Positions 19,828-29,854 of a DNA stretch of 64,000 nt are shown in pieces. Position numbers and translations under genes: made by a program. How positions within the stretch are numbered: the stretch's first letter is position 1; the number at the start of each line of letters is the position of its first letter. The DNA comes from Bacteroidota bacterium (GTDB lineage Bacteria > Bacteroidota > Bacteroidia > AKYH767-A > OLB10), in NCBI GenBank assembly GCA_016721435.1, contig JADKIC010000014.1:62001-126000 (forward strand). Direction: 5' to 3'. The notes under the pieces were generated by a model. That model was not told the origin of the DNA, did not search any database, and was given only the letters and a program-made list of their open reading frames with translations.

Positions 19828-20433
19828 ATGCTTGAACTTTCCTACAACGTTGAGGTCCTGGAAGCAGGAGTGGATGAAGCCGGACGCGGATGTCTGGCCG
19901 GACCTGTCTTTGCTGCAGCAGTCATCCTTCCGCCTAAGTTGAAGCTGGATTGGTATGAAGTATTAAATGATTCAAAAAAGCTTCCCGGGACTCTTCGCGA
20001 GAAACTGCGTCAATTGATAGAAAGGGATGCCCTGGCATGGTCGGTGGCAATGATTGCAGCAGATGAAATAGATCGCATCAATATTCTCAATGCAACTTTT
20101 AAAGCCATGCATGATGCGATCAGTATGTTGGACCCGGAACCGGAGTTTCTTCTGATTGATGGAAACCGTTTTCCGAAGTATCATCAAACACCACATCGGT
20201 GCATGGTTAAAGGAGATGGCACTTATCTCTCAATTGCCGCTGCATCAGTGCTGGCTAAAACACATCGGGATGACTATATGAAAGTCCTTCATCAGGAGTT
20301 TCCACAATATGCCTGGGATCGTAATAAAGCGTATGGCACAGAAACACACGTACAGGCCATTAGAACCTATGGCTATTCACCACATCATCGCCGTTCTTTT
20401 CAATTGAAGGAATTGCAGCTATCGTTGTTTTAA
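19828..20433 (+). CDS. rnhB: Ribonuclease HII
   Basis: A 201-residue enzyme that cuts RNA in RNA-DNA hybrids at single ribonucleotides. Catalytic acidic residues are present: AGVDEAGRGCLAGPV (Asp16 and Glu17), then LLIDGNRF (about 109-116) with the third Asp. GSYL-like GTYLSIAAASVLAK and the tail G-Y-x-x-H-H-R-R-S-F are family signatures. Length is normal and the frame is intact. It is divergent from the flippase gene and ends 4 bases before the convergent T9SS protein stop. Confidence 0.96.
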   Translation: MLELSYNVEVLEAGVDEAGRGCLAGPVFAAAVILPPKLKLDWYEVLNDSKKLPGTLREKLRQLIERDALAWSVAMIAADEIDRINILNATFKAMHDAISMLDPEPEFLLIDGNRFPKYHQTPHRCMVKGDGTYLSIAAASVLAKTHRDDYMKVLHQEFPQYAWDRNKAYGTETHVQAIRTYGYSPHHRRSFQLKELQLSLF

Positions 20434-20437
20434 GCGA

Positions 20438-22753
20438 TTATCGATTCAGAATAAAAGGTTGCTGGTATACAGATTTTTCATTGCTGATACGCAGAAGATA
20501 AGTTCCGTTTTCAAGAGTGGAGGACAACATGATTACAGATTTCAATTCCAGCATTTGTTGTGTGCTCATCACTAGTTTTCCATCCGCAGCAATAATTTCA
20601 ACAGTATAAGAACCGCTTTCTTTTACTTCTACATTCAATAATTCCTGAGCAGGATTAGGATATAGGTTCAATAAGCTGAATACGGGACCATAGTTTATTC
20701 CTGAGGCCACATAGTTGAAAGGCAGAGACGTTGAACTGCATGAATTGGCAGATGTGATCACTACTTCATATACTCCCGTAGTGGTTGCTATGAGTACTGA
20801 GTCTACTGCTCCTTGAATGAGTGTACCGTTAAAATACCAGGCATAGCTATATCCACCTGCAGTAAATAAGGTATCATTAGAGGAGATGATAACCGGAGTA
20901 GGAGGTAGTGGTTCAGCAGTGACGGAAAGTGTGTTTGAAGTACTCACGCCGCAGTTGTTAATCGTTTTGAGAGAATAAATTCCGGATTGACTGACATAGA
21001 TGTTTATTGCAGTAGCACCGGAAATATCATTTCCACTTTCTTGCCATTGGTAAGTGGCGCCATTCACAGTGCTGCCATTTAATAACAAGGAATCACCAGC
21101 ACAGAAAATTAATCCTGAAGCTGAAGTGACAGCAGCAGCCTGAGGAAGAGAATCTACCGTTACCGCGATACTATTGGAAGAAGTTGTACCGCAATTATTG
21201 GTGGTGTTCAAGGTGTAAATTCCTGCTTGATTTACGGTTAAATCTATAGCAGTGGCTCCGGTGATATCAATACCATTAGCGGCCCATTGGTATTGAACTC
21301 CATTCAGAAGACTTCCATTTAGAACTACAGAATCTCCTGTACAGAAGGTAGTATTTCCTGCTGCAATGATACTTGACGCAGCGGGCAGACTATCAAGGGT
21401 AATGGTAATTAAATTAGAGGAGGTCGCTCCACAGCTGTTGATTGTTTGTAAGAGATAATTTCCTCCGGAAACTGCATAGAGATTCAATGCGGTTTCTCCA
21501 GTGAGTGACGTGTTATTCAGCGTCCATTGATATACTGCATCCGTGACTGCAGATCCTGCAAGTTCAATACTATCACCAATGCAAAGAGAAGTGGAACTAT
21601 TGGACTGAATTGTACTTGCAGCGGGTAAGCCATTGTCAATTCGGATATCTATACCATTATCAGCACCTGTTACTGCAGGATTACTTGAGGTAATGCGTAT
21701 ACGGTAGCCGTTACCTGCAGGGGTATTAGCAGGAATGACTACGGAGAAATTTCCGGATTGGTTGCTGGTGGTGTCGCCAATATTTACGGCATTGCTAAAA
21801 TCTCCGGAAGCATCGGATAATTGAGCAGTAAATTTATTTCCTGCACTGAATAAAGCTCCGGCATTGAAAGTCCCCTGTTCAGTGAACGGGAGTTGTAAAG
21901 TTGAGCCTGCGCAGATGGCAGTTGGCAGTATTCCCGGAGTAACATTCGGAACCACATCTCTGAATAGAATGGAGTTTACAATTTCAATTCCGAAAATTTC
22001 TGTGGTGGTGATTTGTAGTACAGGAACGATATCACCATTGGCCAACCATTTATACTCTCTGGTAAGCGGGCGGTCAATGTTTAATCCCAGATTTAAAGTG
22101 TCTATAGAAATCGTGTCGGAAGCGATAAGTGTAGTTTTAACTCTTAATGCCTGATAAGTTCCATAAGGGGTGTTTAATGTTCCCCATCCGTCAACTTCAT
22201 TAATACGCGTTTGGTTCGATCCGTAATAAATTAAACTTGGCAATGCAACATTCCATGCAGAAACGGATGTATCCACATCTCCATAATTTAGCGGAAACTC
22301 ATAGATTTTATCCTTTTGTGTATAAGCTACCGGAAGCGGAATTCCCTGGAAACTGGCGCCCAAACCTACCTGACGGTAATCGGTGGAGGATCGATAGTAA
22401 AAGTTGTATGGATCTGTAATGGTAATAAATGGGTTGGCAGGAAAGGCCTGGCCGTTAGTAGCTACATTGGCGCGATTGGTATTGAATGGCAGATTGGAAA
22501 AGAAAAGGGCATAAAGGAAGTTAGTGGAAGATACTGAAAGGAAGGTATCTACTTGTTGAGCCTGATATCTTAAATTGGTGAAATTCCAGGTATGATTTGC
22601 CCCGGTAGCCTGATAATTAAGTCCTAATTGTATGGGAGCCTGAGTTCTTCGGGCGGTATCACCCGCTGAAGGCATGTCAGAAGAGGTTATGGTTATTTGT
22701 GAAAAACCGATTTGTGAACAAAGTAATGTCAGGAGGAGTAGTTTTCTTTTCAT
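20438..22753 (-). CDS. Secreted T9SS protein with three Ig-like repeats
   Basis: A 771-residue cell-surface protein. It has a signal peptide (residues 1-18), a 250-residue N-terminal domain of unknown type (rich in Tyr, Asn and Thr), a beta domain near 270-375, and then three tandem Ig-like repeats of about 78 residues (about 380-610). Each repeat has a C-x-G-D-S motif, a Y-Q-W tryptophan, a G-A/E-T-A-I/L-x-x-Y/V segment and an N-x-C-G motif, so each likely holds a disulphide. A fourth weaker copy follows. The C-terminus is a type A T9SS sorting domain (NLYPNPAQELLNVEV..., ending QPFILNR). The gene runs alone on the minus strand. No enzymatic motif is visible; an adhesive or structural role is an inference. 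Confidence 0.83.
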   Translation of the reverse strand: MKRKLLLLTLLCSQIGFSQITITSSDMPSAGDTARRTQAPIQLGLNYQATGANHTWNFTNLRYQAQQVDTFLSVSSTNFLYALFFSNLPFNTNRANVATNGQAFPANPFITITDPYNFYYRSSTDYRQVGLGASFQGIPLPVAYTQKDKIYEFPLNYGDVDTSVSAWNVALPSLIYYGSNQTRINEVDGWGTLNTPYGTYQALRVKTTLIASDTISIDTLNLGLNIDRPLTREYKWLANGDIVPVLQITTTEIFGIEIVNSILFRDVVPNVTPGILPTAICAGSTLQLPFTEQGTFNAGALFSAGNKFTAQLSDASGDFSNAVNIGDTTSNQSGNFSVVIPANTPAGNGYRIRITSSNPAVTGADNGIDIRIDNGLPAASTIQSNSSTSLCIGDSIELAGSAVTDAVYQWTLNNTSLTGETALNLYAVSGGNYLLQTINSCGATSSNLITITLDSLPAASSIIAAGNTTFCTGDSVVLNGSLLNGVQYQWAANGIDITGATAIDLTVNQAGIYTLNTTNNCGTTSSNSIAVTVDSLPQAAAVTSASGLIFCAGDSLLLNGSTVNGATYQWQESGNDISGATAINIYVSQSGIYSLKTINNCGVSTSNTLSVTAEPLPPTPVIISSNDTLFTAGGYSYAWYFNGTLIQGAVDSVLIATTTGVYEVVITSANSCSSTSLPFNYVASGINYGPVFSLLNLYPNPAQELLNVEVKESGSYTVEIIAADGKLVMSTQQMLELKSVIMLSSTLENGTYLLRISNEKSVYQQPFILNR

Positions 22754-22879
22754 TTTTTAGAATTTCAGGTAAAGCTAGTCTGACATGGTGCAAATGCAAA
22801 ATAAAATTGGTTAATAGCGATGTTTTATGGGTGATATTTTCACTGCGGTTGGGGAACGCTCCTGGGAAGCTCTTGGGAA

Positions 22880-23191
22880 CGCTCGCTGCCGGTTCTTTCT
22901 CCGGAACCCTGAAAGGGTTCAACATCGCTAACCCCGGATGCAATCCGGGGTTAGCAGCCCAACACCCCTCCCCAACCCCAACGGGGTTGAATATTGAGGA
23001 TTACAAATCCTACTACAGTTTAATTCTGCATAACGAATCCTACCTCACCAACATTGAATTGACAAGCTATCACCCGAGGACACGTGGCGAGTGTCTCGTC
23101 ATCACAAGGGATGCCGAGATCACATCGCCTGCGTTCGCAGAGCGAGTGAAAACCATGAAGCAGAATCGCGAAAAGCGATACGCTTCATGGT
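22880..23191. repeat. Cluster of intergenic stem-loops (REP/BIME-like)
   Basis: This stretch has no convincing gene but a chain of perfect or near-perfect palindromes: GGTTC/GAACC near 22891-22908; AACCCT/AGGGTT at 22905-22919; an 11-bp arm pair at 22929-22939 and 22943-22953 with a 3-base loop; CAACCCC/GGGGTTG at 22973-22989; CTGCG/CGCAG around 23129-23140; and a nested hairpin with 10-bp arms at 23152-23161 and 23182-23191. Such arrays resemble extragenic palindromic elements. It lies upstream of the T9SS gene at 20438-22753, in its promoter region. Confidence 0.7.
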
Positions 23192-23196
23192 AAACT

Positions 23197-23322
23197 TTAA
23201 ACCTTAAACCTTAAACCTTAAACCTTAAACCTTAAACCTTAAACCTTAAACCTTAAACCTTAAACCTTAAACCTTAAACCTTAAACCTTAAACCTTAAAC
23301 CTTAAACCTTAAACCTTAAACC
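23197..23322. repeat. Tandem heptamer array (TTAAACC) x 18
   Basis: Eighteen consecutive perfect copies of TTAAACC, followed by one partial unit. The array sits directly after the stem-loop cluster and 6 bases before the stop codon of the 23329 gene. Its sequence resembles a telomere-type simple repeat; the copy number is likely to vary by replication slippage. Confidence 0.95.
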
Positions 23323-23328
23323 TTAAAC

Positions 23329-24051
23329 TTACCTTCTACTTATAATGTACTTAAATCTCGAAGTGCAAATATGTTCCGGCTCTGCGAACCTTACAGATCC
23401 GATAGCCAGATCATCTTCTGCATAATAATATTCTTCAGTTTCTTTTAAAACAGGCGAGGAAGAGGTGCCCTCCAAGACCCACATTTCTGATTTTATCTTA
23501 CGGGTGCCGGAATAGATAAAGCGGTAGGTAACACAATTATCATTGGTATAACAGGTGGAGTTGCTCCATTCATTCCCCAAAGAATCATATTGGATCAGTT
23601 GTCGTGAACTGGCTTTGGTATCATTTTTATAAAACCATTCCACCTGAAATTTATTTTCCTGTGGAGTAGGTGTACGTCGAAAGACAAATAGTAAAGTGCC
23701 ATTCTTGTCGATAAGGCTGTCAGTATGCCAGCTTCCACTGCTGTCGGAATAAATCCTGTTGGTTTTTTGAATCTCCCCAAGTTGATTTCTATGAATTTTT
23801 CGGTAGAGTACCCCTTGTTCCCTATAGAGGTATTCAATGGAACTGGCGGGATTGCCATTTTTCCATTTCCTTTCTAATTTTTTTTGAGCATTGTAAAACT
23901 CGGTACTTAAAGTATCACAATTTGTAATGGTACTGTCACACCGCAAAGTAGTAATTATGTATTGGCCGCTGGCATTGCCGGTAGTGATAATGGTATATAA
24001 AAAAAGTACTTTGAAAAACAGGAATTGCTTTTCACGGTTATTCTTTAACAT
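23329..24051 (-). CDS. Secreted protein of unknown function
   Basis: A 240-residue protein that I do not recognise. ATG at 24051 (MLKNNREKQF) gives a signal peptide of about 30 residues ending near ASGQ. The mature part has short repeats of the kind SIEYLYREQG, TNRIYSDSSG and LIQYDSLGNEW, which resemble loose MORN/RHS-like beta strands (Y-x-D-S-x-G). It has six cysteines, including C-Y-T-N-D-N-C, so disulphides are likely. It overlaps the upstream gene (24038-24820) by 14 bases on the same strand, so the two are translated from one message. A heptamer array ends just beyond its stop. Confidence 0.6.
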   Translation of the reverse strand: MLKNNREKQFLFFKVLFLYTIITTGNASGQYIITTLRCDSTITNCDTLSTEFYNAQKKLERKWKNGNPASSIEYLYREQGVLYRKIHRNQLGEIQKTNRIYSDSSGSWHTDSLIDKNGTLLFVFRRTPTPQENKFQVEWFYKNDTKASSRQLIQYDSLGNEWSNSTCYTNDNCVTYRFIYSGTRKIKSEMWVLEGTSSSPVLKETEEYYYAEDDLAIGSVRFAEPEHICTSRFKYIISRR

Positions 24052-24820
24052 CCGGTTTAAATTCTTGTTGATATTTCGATTGCATAAAATCATAGACTTC
24101 ATTCAATGGTAGTTCGATAGTCCTGACTTCCGACTCATCCTCCGGCAACAACATGGTGTAAGCAGCTACTAATTTAAGTGGTGTTAATAGCAATCCGCAA
24201 TAGCGCAACCGGTCACCTGCCTTCGTCATTTCTTCTTCGTACTCTAATTCGTATTCATTTCGAATCATCTCAATGATTTTCGGCCGATCTTCTGCCTTGA
24301 AAAGCGTATTGACATCAATGATTTTATCACTTTCGAGGTCAATGCTGAAGCAATATACCAACTGTTGTTCAGCGGTCACAAAATCACTTTTAAGTATCAT
24401 CTGCTTTTCAACTATCCAGTCGTTACGGATGATAAAACTTAACAAGTTATTTTCATTGTAAAATACAGAATAGTAAAGGTCCCTTGCTTCAGTAATATTA
24501 ATACCACTTACGCAGGAATCAATTCCGATTTTATCCGTGGCCCAATTTTTTGGCTGAAACTGCACTTCTTTGTTCATGTCCGCTAAAACAGAAGATGCTA
24601 TTTTATAAAGACTATCATTTATCTGTTTTATGATGGCGCCTTTTTCAGGTAAATCGAAATAAGGAATACTGATATTAAATTCCTGACTGATGCAACGGGT
24701 GTTGTCAAAACAGGTGATCTCTTTTCTGAGTTCTACAAACCCCTGCTGTGAATAAACAGTTGGAACCGTAGAGAAAATAAGAAAAAGTAGTACTGCGAAT
24801 TTTTTGATTGGAAGTGTCAT
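24038..24820 (-). CDS. Secreted protein, possibly DUF3298-like
   Basis: A 260-residue exported protein. Residues 1-24 form a signal peptide (ending VYSQQ). Residues 45-120 and 130-255 have a two-part layout, with INDSLYKIASSVL, LLSFIIRNDWIVEKQM, CFSIDLESDKIIDVNTLF and LPLNEVYDFMQ. The phrase F-x-I-D-L-x-S-D-K-I-I-D-x-x-x-L-F followed by a closing I-x-L-P-x-x-x-V-Y is similar to DUF3298/DUF4163 proteins (RsiV-like lysozyme-binding folds), but the resemblance is from memory and moderate. It is the first gene of a two-gene unit with the overlapping 23329-24051 gene. Confidence 0.55.
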   Translation of the reverse strand: MTLPIKKFAVLLFLIFSTVPTVYSQQGFVELRKEITCFDNTRCISQEFNISIPYFDLPEKGAIIKQINDSLYKIASSVLADMNKEVQFQPKNWATDKIGIDSCVSGINITEARDLYYSVFYNENNLLSFIIRNDWIVEKQMILKSDFVTAEQQLVYCFSIDLESDKIIDVNTLFKAEDRPKIIEMIRNEYELEYEEEMTKAGDRLRYCGLLLTPLKLVAAYTMLLPEDESEVRTIELPLNEVYDFMQSKYQQEFKPDVKE

Positions 24821-24873
24821 ATCTTGAAGACTTGTTAGGTCAAAAGTACATTATCATTTTAACAAAAAGTATA

Positions 24874-24911
24874 AAATGGAAAAAGGCCGCCAAAGCAGCC
24901 TTTTTCCATTT
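24874..24911 (-). terminator. Terminator of the giant repeat gene
   Basis: AAATGGAAAAAGGC arm, 10-base loop and GCCTTTTTCCATTT arm, 14 bp perfect. It is placed 16 bases after the stop at 24927 and 54 bases before the start of the next minus-strand gene. Confidence 0.75.
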
Positions 24912-24926
24912 GTAATTACTTAATAA

Positions 24927-25240
24927 TTAGCGAACTATGTTAATTCCTGCAGATTGGATCTTACCATTATTTTCTATGCGAATCAGGTAATTGCCACTTT
25001 CCAGTGCTGATGTATTGATCGTTCTCAAGCTAATCCCAGCAATATCTTCGAAACGCTCGTTGATAATTGACTGACCCATCATGTTCATGATGCTGATAGT
25101 GCTGATTCCGTTTTCAGACGTAATATATTGAACGTTGATTTCTGCGGAAGCAGGGTTTGGATAAACATTGCTGATGAGAATTCCACCTTCCATGCTGTTT
25201 TCTGCAAGACGAATAGACTCTTCAGTCATATCAGATTCGC
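24927..25240 (-). other. T9SS type A C-terminal sorting domain of the giant repeat protein
   Basis: Residues beginning at NVYPNPAS through the final GINIVR form the beta-sandwich signal recognised by T9SS; it is cleaved and replaced by an anchor at the surface in studied species. Confidence 0.8.
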
Positions 25241-28200
25241 TCATCGGCAAATTGATAATGCTGTTGTTGATTCCAAATAAATTACAGATAAATGTTCCGA
25301 ACACCAGGAATGGAGCCCCTTGAACATCTAATGAAGCACAAATAGATCCACCACCTTGTACGAGCAATCCGTTTACATCAAATCCAGTCGTTACACCAGG
25401 TACGACTATGCTCAGATTTAAAGTTGCGGGATCGTAAACCAGGGTGTGAATTCTGTAAAGACCTGTTTGCGTTACAGTGAATTGTGGACTAGGACCAGCT
25501 TGCTGAATGACCAAACCTTGTCCTCTTGTAAGTACATAAATCACCTGATATCCTGCAGGTACATTGATATTTCCTTGTGGATTACCATTCAAAGTAGCAC
25601 TGCCATTATCCAAACAATTCAGGAATTGATCAGGATTAATATCTCCTGCATCAGGACTTGCAACATTGAACTGTGCACCGGCTACATCTAAAGACGCGCA
25701 GATAGATCCACCGCCTTGTACCAATAATCCGTTCACATCAAAACCTGTAGTAGTACCCGGAACAACGATGCCGAGGTCAAGAGTTGAATCGTAAACCAGA
25801 GTATGAATAGTGTAGAGTCCGCCACTTGTTACAGTGAAAGATGGAGTAGCATTTACTTGCTCGATCACTAAACCTGTACCTGAAGTCAGTACATAAATTA
25901 CACTGTATCCTGCAGGTACGTTGATGTTGCCATCAGGCGTTGCAGTCAGCGTGCCACCGGTTCCGCAGATAGTAGAGTTCACAGCAGTAAGCGTTCCTGC
26001 ATCAGGATTAGTTACATTGAACTGTGCCCCGGCTACATCTAAAGAAGCGCAGATAGATCCGCCGCCTTGTACCAATAATCCGTTCACATCAAAACCTGTA
26101 GTAGTACCCGGAACAACGATGCCGAGGTCAAGAGTTGAATCGTAAACCAGAGTATGAATAGTGTAGAGTCCGCCACTTGTTACAGTGAAAGATGGAGTAG
26201 CATTTACTTGCTCAATCACTAAACCTGTACCTGAAGTCAACACATAAATAACATTGTATCCTGCAGGTACGTTGATGTTGCCATCAGGCGTTGCAGTCAG
26301 CGTGCCACCGGTTCCGCAGATAGTAGCGTTCACAGCAGTAAGTGTTCCTGCATCAGGATTAGTTACATTGAACTGTGCCCGGCTACATCTAAAGAAGCGC
26401 AGATAGATCCGCCGCCTTGTACCAATAATCCGTTCACATCAAATCCTGTAGTAGTACCCGGAACAACGATGCTCAGATCAAGAGTGGAATCGTAAACCAG
26501 AGTATGAATAGTGTAGAGTCCGCCACTTGTTACAGTGAAAGATGGAGTAGCATTTACTTGCTCAATCACTAAACCTGTACCTGAAGTCAACACATAAATA
26601 ACATTGTATCCTGCAGGTACGTTGATGTTGCCATCAGGCGTTGCAGTCACGTGCCACCTGTTCCGCAGATAGTAGCGTTCACAGCAGTAAGTGTTCCTGC
26701 ATCCGGATTAGTTACATTGAATTGTGCACCGGCTACATCTAAAGAAGCGCAGATAGATCCGCCGCCTTGTACCAATAATCCGTTCACATCAAAACCTGTA
26801 GTAGTACCCGGAACAACGATGCTCAAATCAAGAGTGGAATCGTAAACCAGGGTATGAATAGTGTATAGACCACCACTTGTTACAGTGAAAGATGGAGTAG
26901 CATTTACCTGCTCAATCACCAGACCTGTACCTGAAGTCAATACATAAATTACACTGTATCCTGCAGGAACGTTGATGTTTCCATCAGGCGTTGCAGTCAG
27001 GGTTCCATTTGTTCCGCAGATCGTAGCGTTCACGGCAGTAAGCGTTCCTGCATCAGGATTAGTTACATTGAACTGTGCACCGGCTACATCTAAAGAAGCG
27101 CAGATAGATCCACCGCCTTGTACCAATAATCCGTTCACATCAAAACCTGTAGTAGTACCCGGAACAACGATGCCGAGGTCAAGAGTGGAATCGTAAACCA
27201 GGGTATGAATAGTGTAGAGTCCGCCACTTGTTACAGTGAAAGATGGAGTAGCATTTACCTGCTCAATCACTAAACCTGTACCTGAAGTCAGTACATAAAT
27301 AACACTGTATCCTGCAGGCACATTGATATTGCTGTCAGGAGTAGCTGTTAATGTACCACCTGTTCCGCAGATTGTTGGGTTCACGGCAGTGAGCGTTCCG
27401 GCATCAGGATTAGTTACATTGAACTGTGCACCGGCTACATCTAAAGAAGCGCAGATAGATCCACCGCCTTGTACCAATAATCCGTTCACATCAAAACCTG
27501 TAGTAGTACCCGGAACAACGATGCCGAGGTCAAGGGTTGAATCGTAAACCAGAGTATGAATAGTGTATAAACCACCAGTTGTTACAGTGAAAGATGGAGT
27601 AGCATTTACTTGCTCAATCACCAAACCTGTACCTGAAGTCAATACATAAAGGACACTGTATCCTGCAGGAACGTTGATGTTGCTGTCAGGCGTTGCAGTC
27701 AGCGTACCACCTGTTCCGCAGATAGTAGCGTTCACGGCAGTAAGGGTTCCTGCATCAGGATTAGTTACATTGAACTGTGCACCGGCTACGTCTAAAGAAG
27801 CGCAGATAGATCCACCGCCTTGTACCAATAATCCGTTCACATCAAAACCTGTAGTAGTACCCGGAACAACGATGCCGAGGTCAAGAGTGGAATCGTAAAC
27901 CAGGGTATGAATAGTGTAAAGGCCACCACTTGTTACTGTGAAAGATGGAGTAGCATTTACCTGCTCGATCACCAGACCTGTACCTGAAGTCAGTACATAA
28001 ATAACACTGTATCCTGCAGGCACATTGATATTGCTGTCAGGAGTAGCTGTTAATGTACCACCTGTTCCGCAGATCGTAGCGTTCACGGCAGTAAGCGTTC
28101 CGGCATCAGGATTAGTTACATTGAACTGTGCACCGGCTACATCTAAAGAAGCGCAGATAGATCCACCGCCTTGTACCAATAATCCGTTCACATCAAAACC

Positions 28201-29649
28201 TGTAGTAGTACCCGGAACAACGATGCCGAGGTCAAGAGTTGAATCGTAAACCAGAGTATGAATAGTGTAGAGCCGCCACTTGTTACAGTGAAAGATGGAG
28301 TAGCATTTACTTGCTCAATCACCAAACCTGTACCTGAAGTCAGTACATAAATAACACTGTATCCTGCAGGCACGTTGATGTTGCCATCAGGAGTTGCAGT
28401 CAACGTGCCACCTGTTCCGCAGATAGTAGCGTTCACAGCAGTAAGTGTTCCTGCATCAGGATTAGTTACATTGAACTGTGCCGGCTACATCTAAAGAAGC
28501 GCAGATAGATCCGCCGCCTTGTACCAATAATCCGTTTGAATCGTATACCAGAGTATGAATAGTATATAGACCACCACTTGTTACAGTGAAAGTTGGAGTT
28601 GCATTTACTTGCTGAATCACCAGACCTGTACCTGAAGTCAGTACATAAATTACACTGTATCCTGCAGGCACATTGATGTTGCTGTCAGGAGTAGCTGTTA
28701 AAGTACCACCTGTTCCGCAGATAGTTGGGTTCACGGCAGTAAGCGTTCCTGCATCAGGATCATTCACGAGAATGGGAGCACCGGTCACATCAAGTGAGGC
28801 GCAAATAGTACCACCACCCTGGATCAAAAGTGCATTAACGTCAAAACCCGTTGTAGTTCCGGGAACAACAACTCCAAGGTTTAAAGTTAAAGGGTCAAAA
28901 ACCAAGGTGTGAATAGTGTATATACCTCCTGAAGAAACAGTGAAAGAAGGGAGTGAATTTACTTGCTCAATGACAAGTCCAGCACCTTTTGTAAGAACAT
29001 AAATAGTTTGAAATCCCTGTGGGACTACAGCATTTCCATTTGGTGTTGCAGCGATAGTGGTGGATCCACCTTTCACACAAGCTGAAGTGAAATTTGCTGA
29101 AATAGTTCCCGCATCAGCCGGGCATACATTTGAAGTGAAATTTAATGTATAATCTTCTGTTTCACCAAGGAAATAAGCCCCGCAATCAGGAGCATAACCC
29201 AGACGTTTTACAGTGACTCTCAATCGCACATTTCCAGCCACGGTATTTGTGGGGATAGTAAACGAACCGGACAAGGAAACATACGAAGTGTCTTGCACCA
29301 GCGTTTCGCCCGAATCGGTAAAGTCATTGTCATTGTTTAGGTCTGCAAATATTCTTGTAAAAAACAAGTCTTTTAGCAGAACACGATCTGTCAGAATAGT
29401 ATAAGATAAAGTACCTCCCGCAGCAACCGTCGCAGATTGCGTTGTGAAATTTGCATAGCCGTTGTTGTTTCCACTGGTATTGGAAATAGTACCCAAATCA
29501 AATTTTTCTATCCAGAGTTTTCTGAAAGAAGAATTGACGCCCCTCGAATTGCAATAATTTTGTGCTAGAATGCTTCCCGGAAGCATTAGCACGAACAGCA
29601 TCAGTGTCGTTATGACTGATCCGATTTTTTTTAGAAATGGTTTTTTCAT
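24927..29649 (-). CDS. Giant T9SS surface protein with GEVED domain and eleven 117-residue repeats (frameshifted)
   Basis: About 1,570 residues. It begins with a signal peptide (ends SILAQ) and a GEVED domain (about 35-170; FADLNNDNDFTDSGETL and GETEDYTLNF motifs). Eleven repeats of about 117 residues follow: one divergent first copy, nine near-identical copies and one divergent last copy. A repeat reads NPDAGTLTAVN, ICGTGGTLTATP, PAGYSVIYVLTSGTGLV, TIHTLVYDSTLDLGIV, GFDVNGLLVQGGGSICASLD. The last 90 residues are a T9SS sorting domain (NVYPNPASAEINVQY, end SAGINIVR). Breaks near 26378, 26650, 28270 and 28480 are missing bases relative to sister copies. Repeat 2 lacks 51 bases that encode the TLDLGIVVPG region. 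Likely a surface adhesin or filament-like protein; function not shown. Confidence 0.88.
25640..28790 (-). repeat. 351-bp near-identical tandem coding repeats (nine copies)
   Basis: Equivalent sequence points occur at 351-base steps (for example 26972, 27323, 27674 and 28025). Copies differ by few bases, mostly synonymous third-position changes, and some share private variants, which suggests recent duplication or gene conversion. The copy between about 28460 and 28790 carries a 51-base internal deletion. Confidence 0.92.
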
Positions 29650-29854
29650 TGTTGGTGTTAATTGAGTTAAATTATTTTGATTCTATTTTGGTTTAATGAG
29701 TGTGATAACATCTTGTGAGGGAATTTGGTTTGTCATAAAATTGAAATAATTGAATTTTATGAGAATCATCCCGTTTTTTCTTAATTATGCGCTGTTATTA
29801 GAATTTCAGATCGAATAGTGTTAATTATTGATATTCAGTAACAATCCGTATAAT

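Noticed and set aside
22699..23193. A plus-strand 164-codon frame across the hairpin cluster
   Set aside because: It runs through palindromes and has no recognisable protein pattern; it starts inside the signal peptide region of the opposite T9SS gene.
23197..23322. CRISPR array
   Set aside because: The heptamer copies are contiguous without spacers, and no cas gene is near; the same holds for the 24-bp array at 42043.
25921..28912. Many plus-strand frames of about 74 codons over the giant repeat gene
   Set aside because: They recur every 351 bases as the antisense shadow of the repeat and have no independent protein features.
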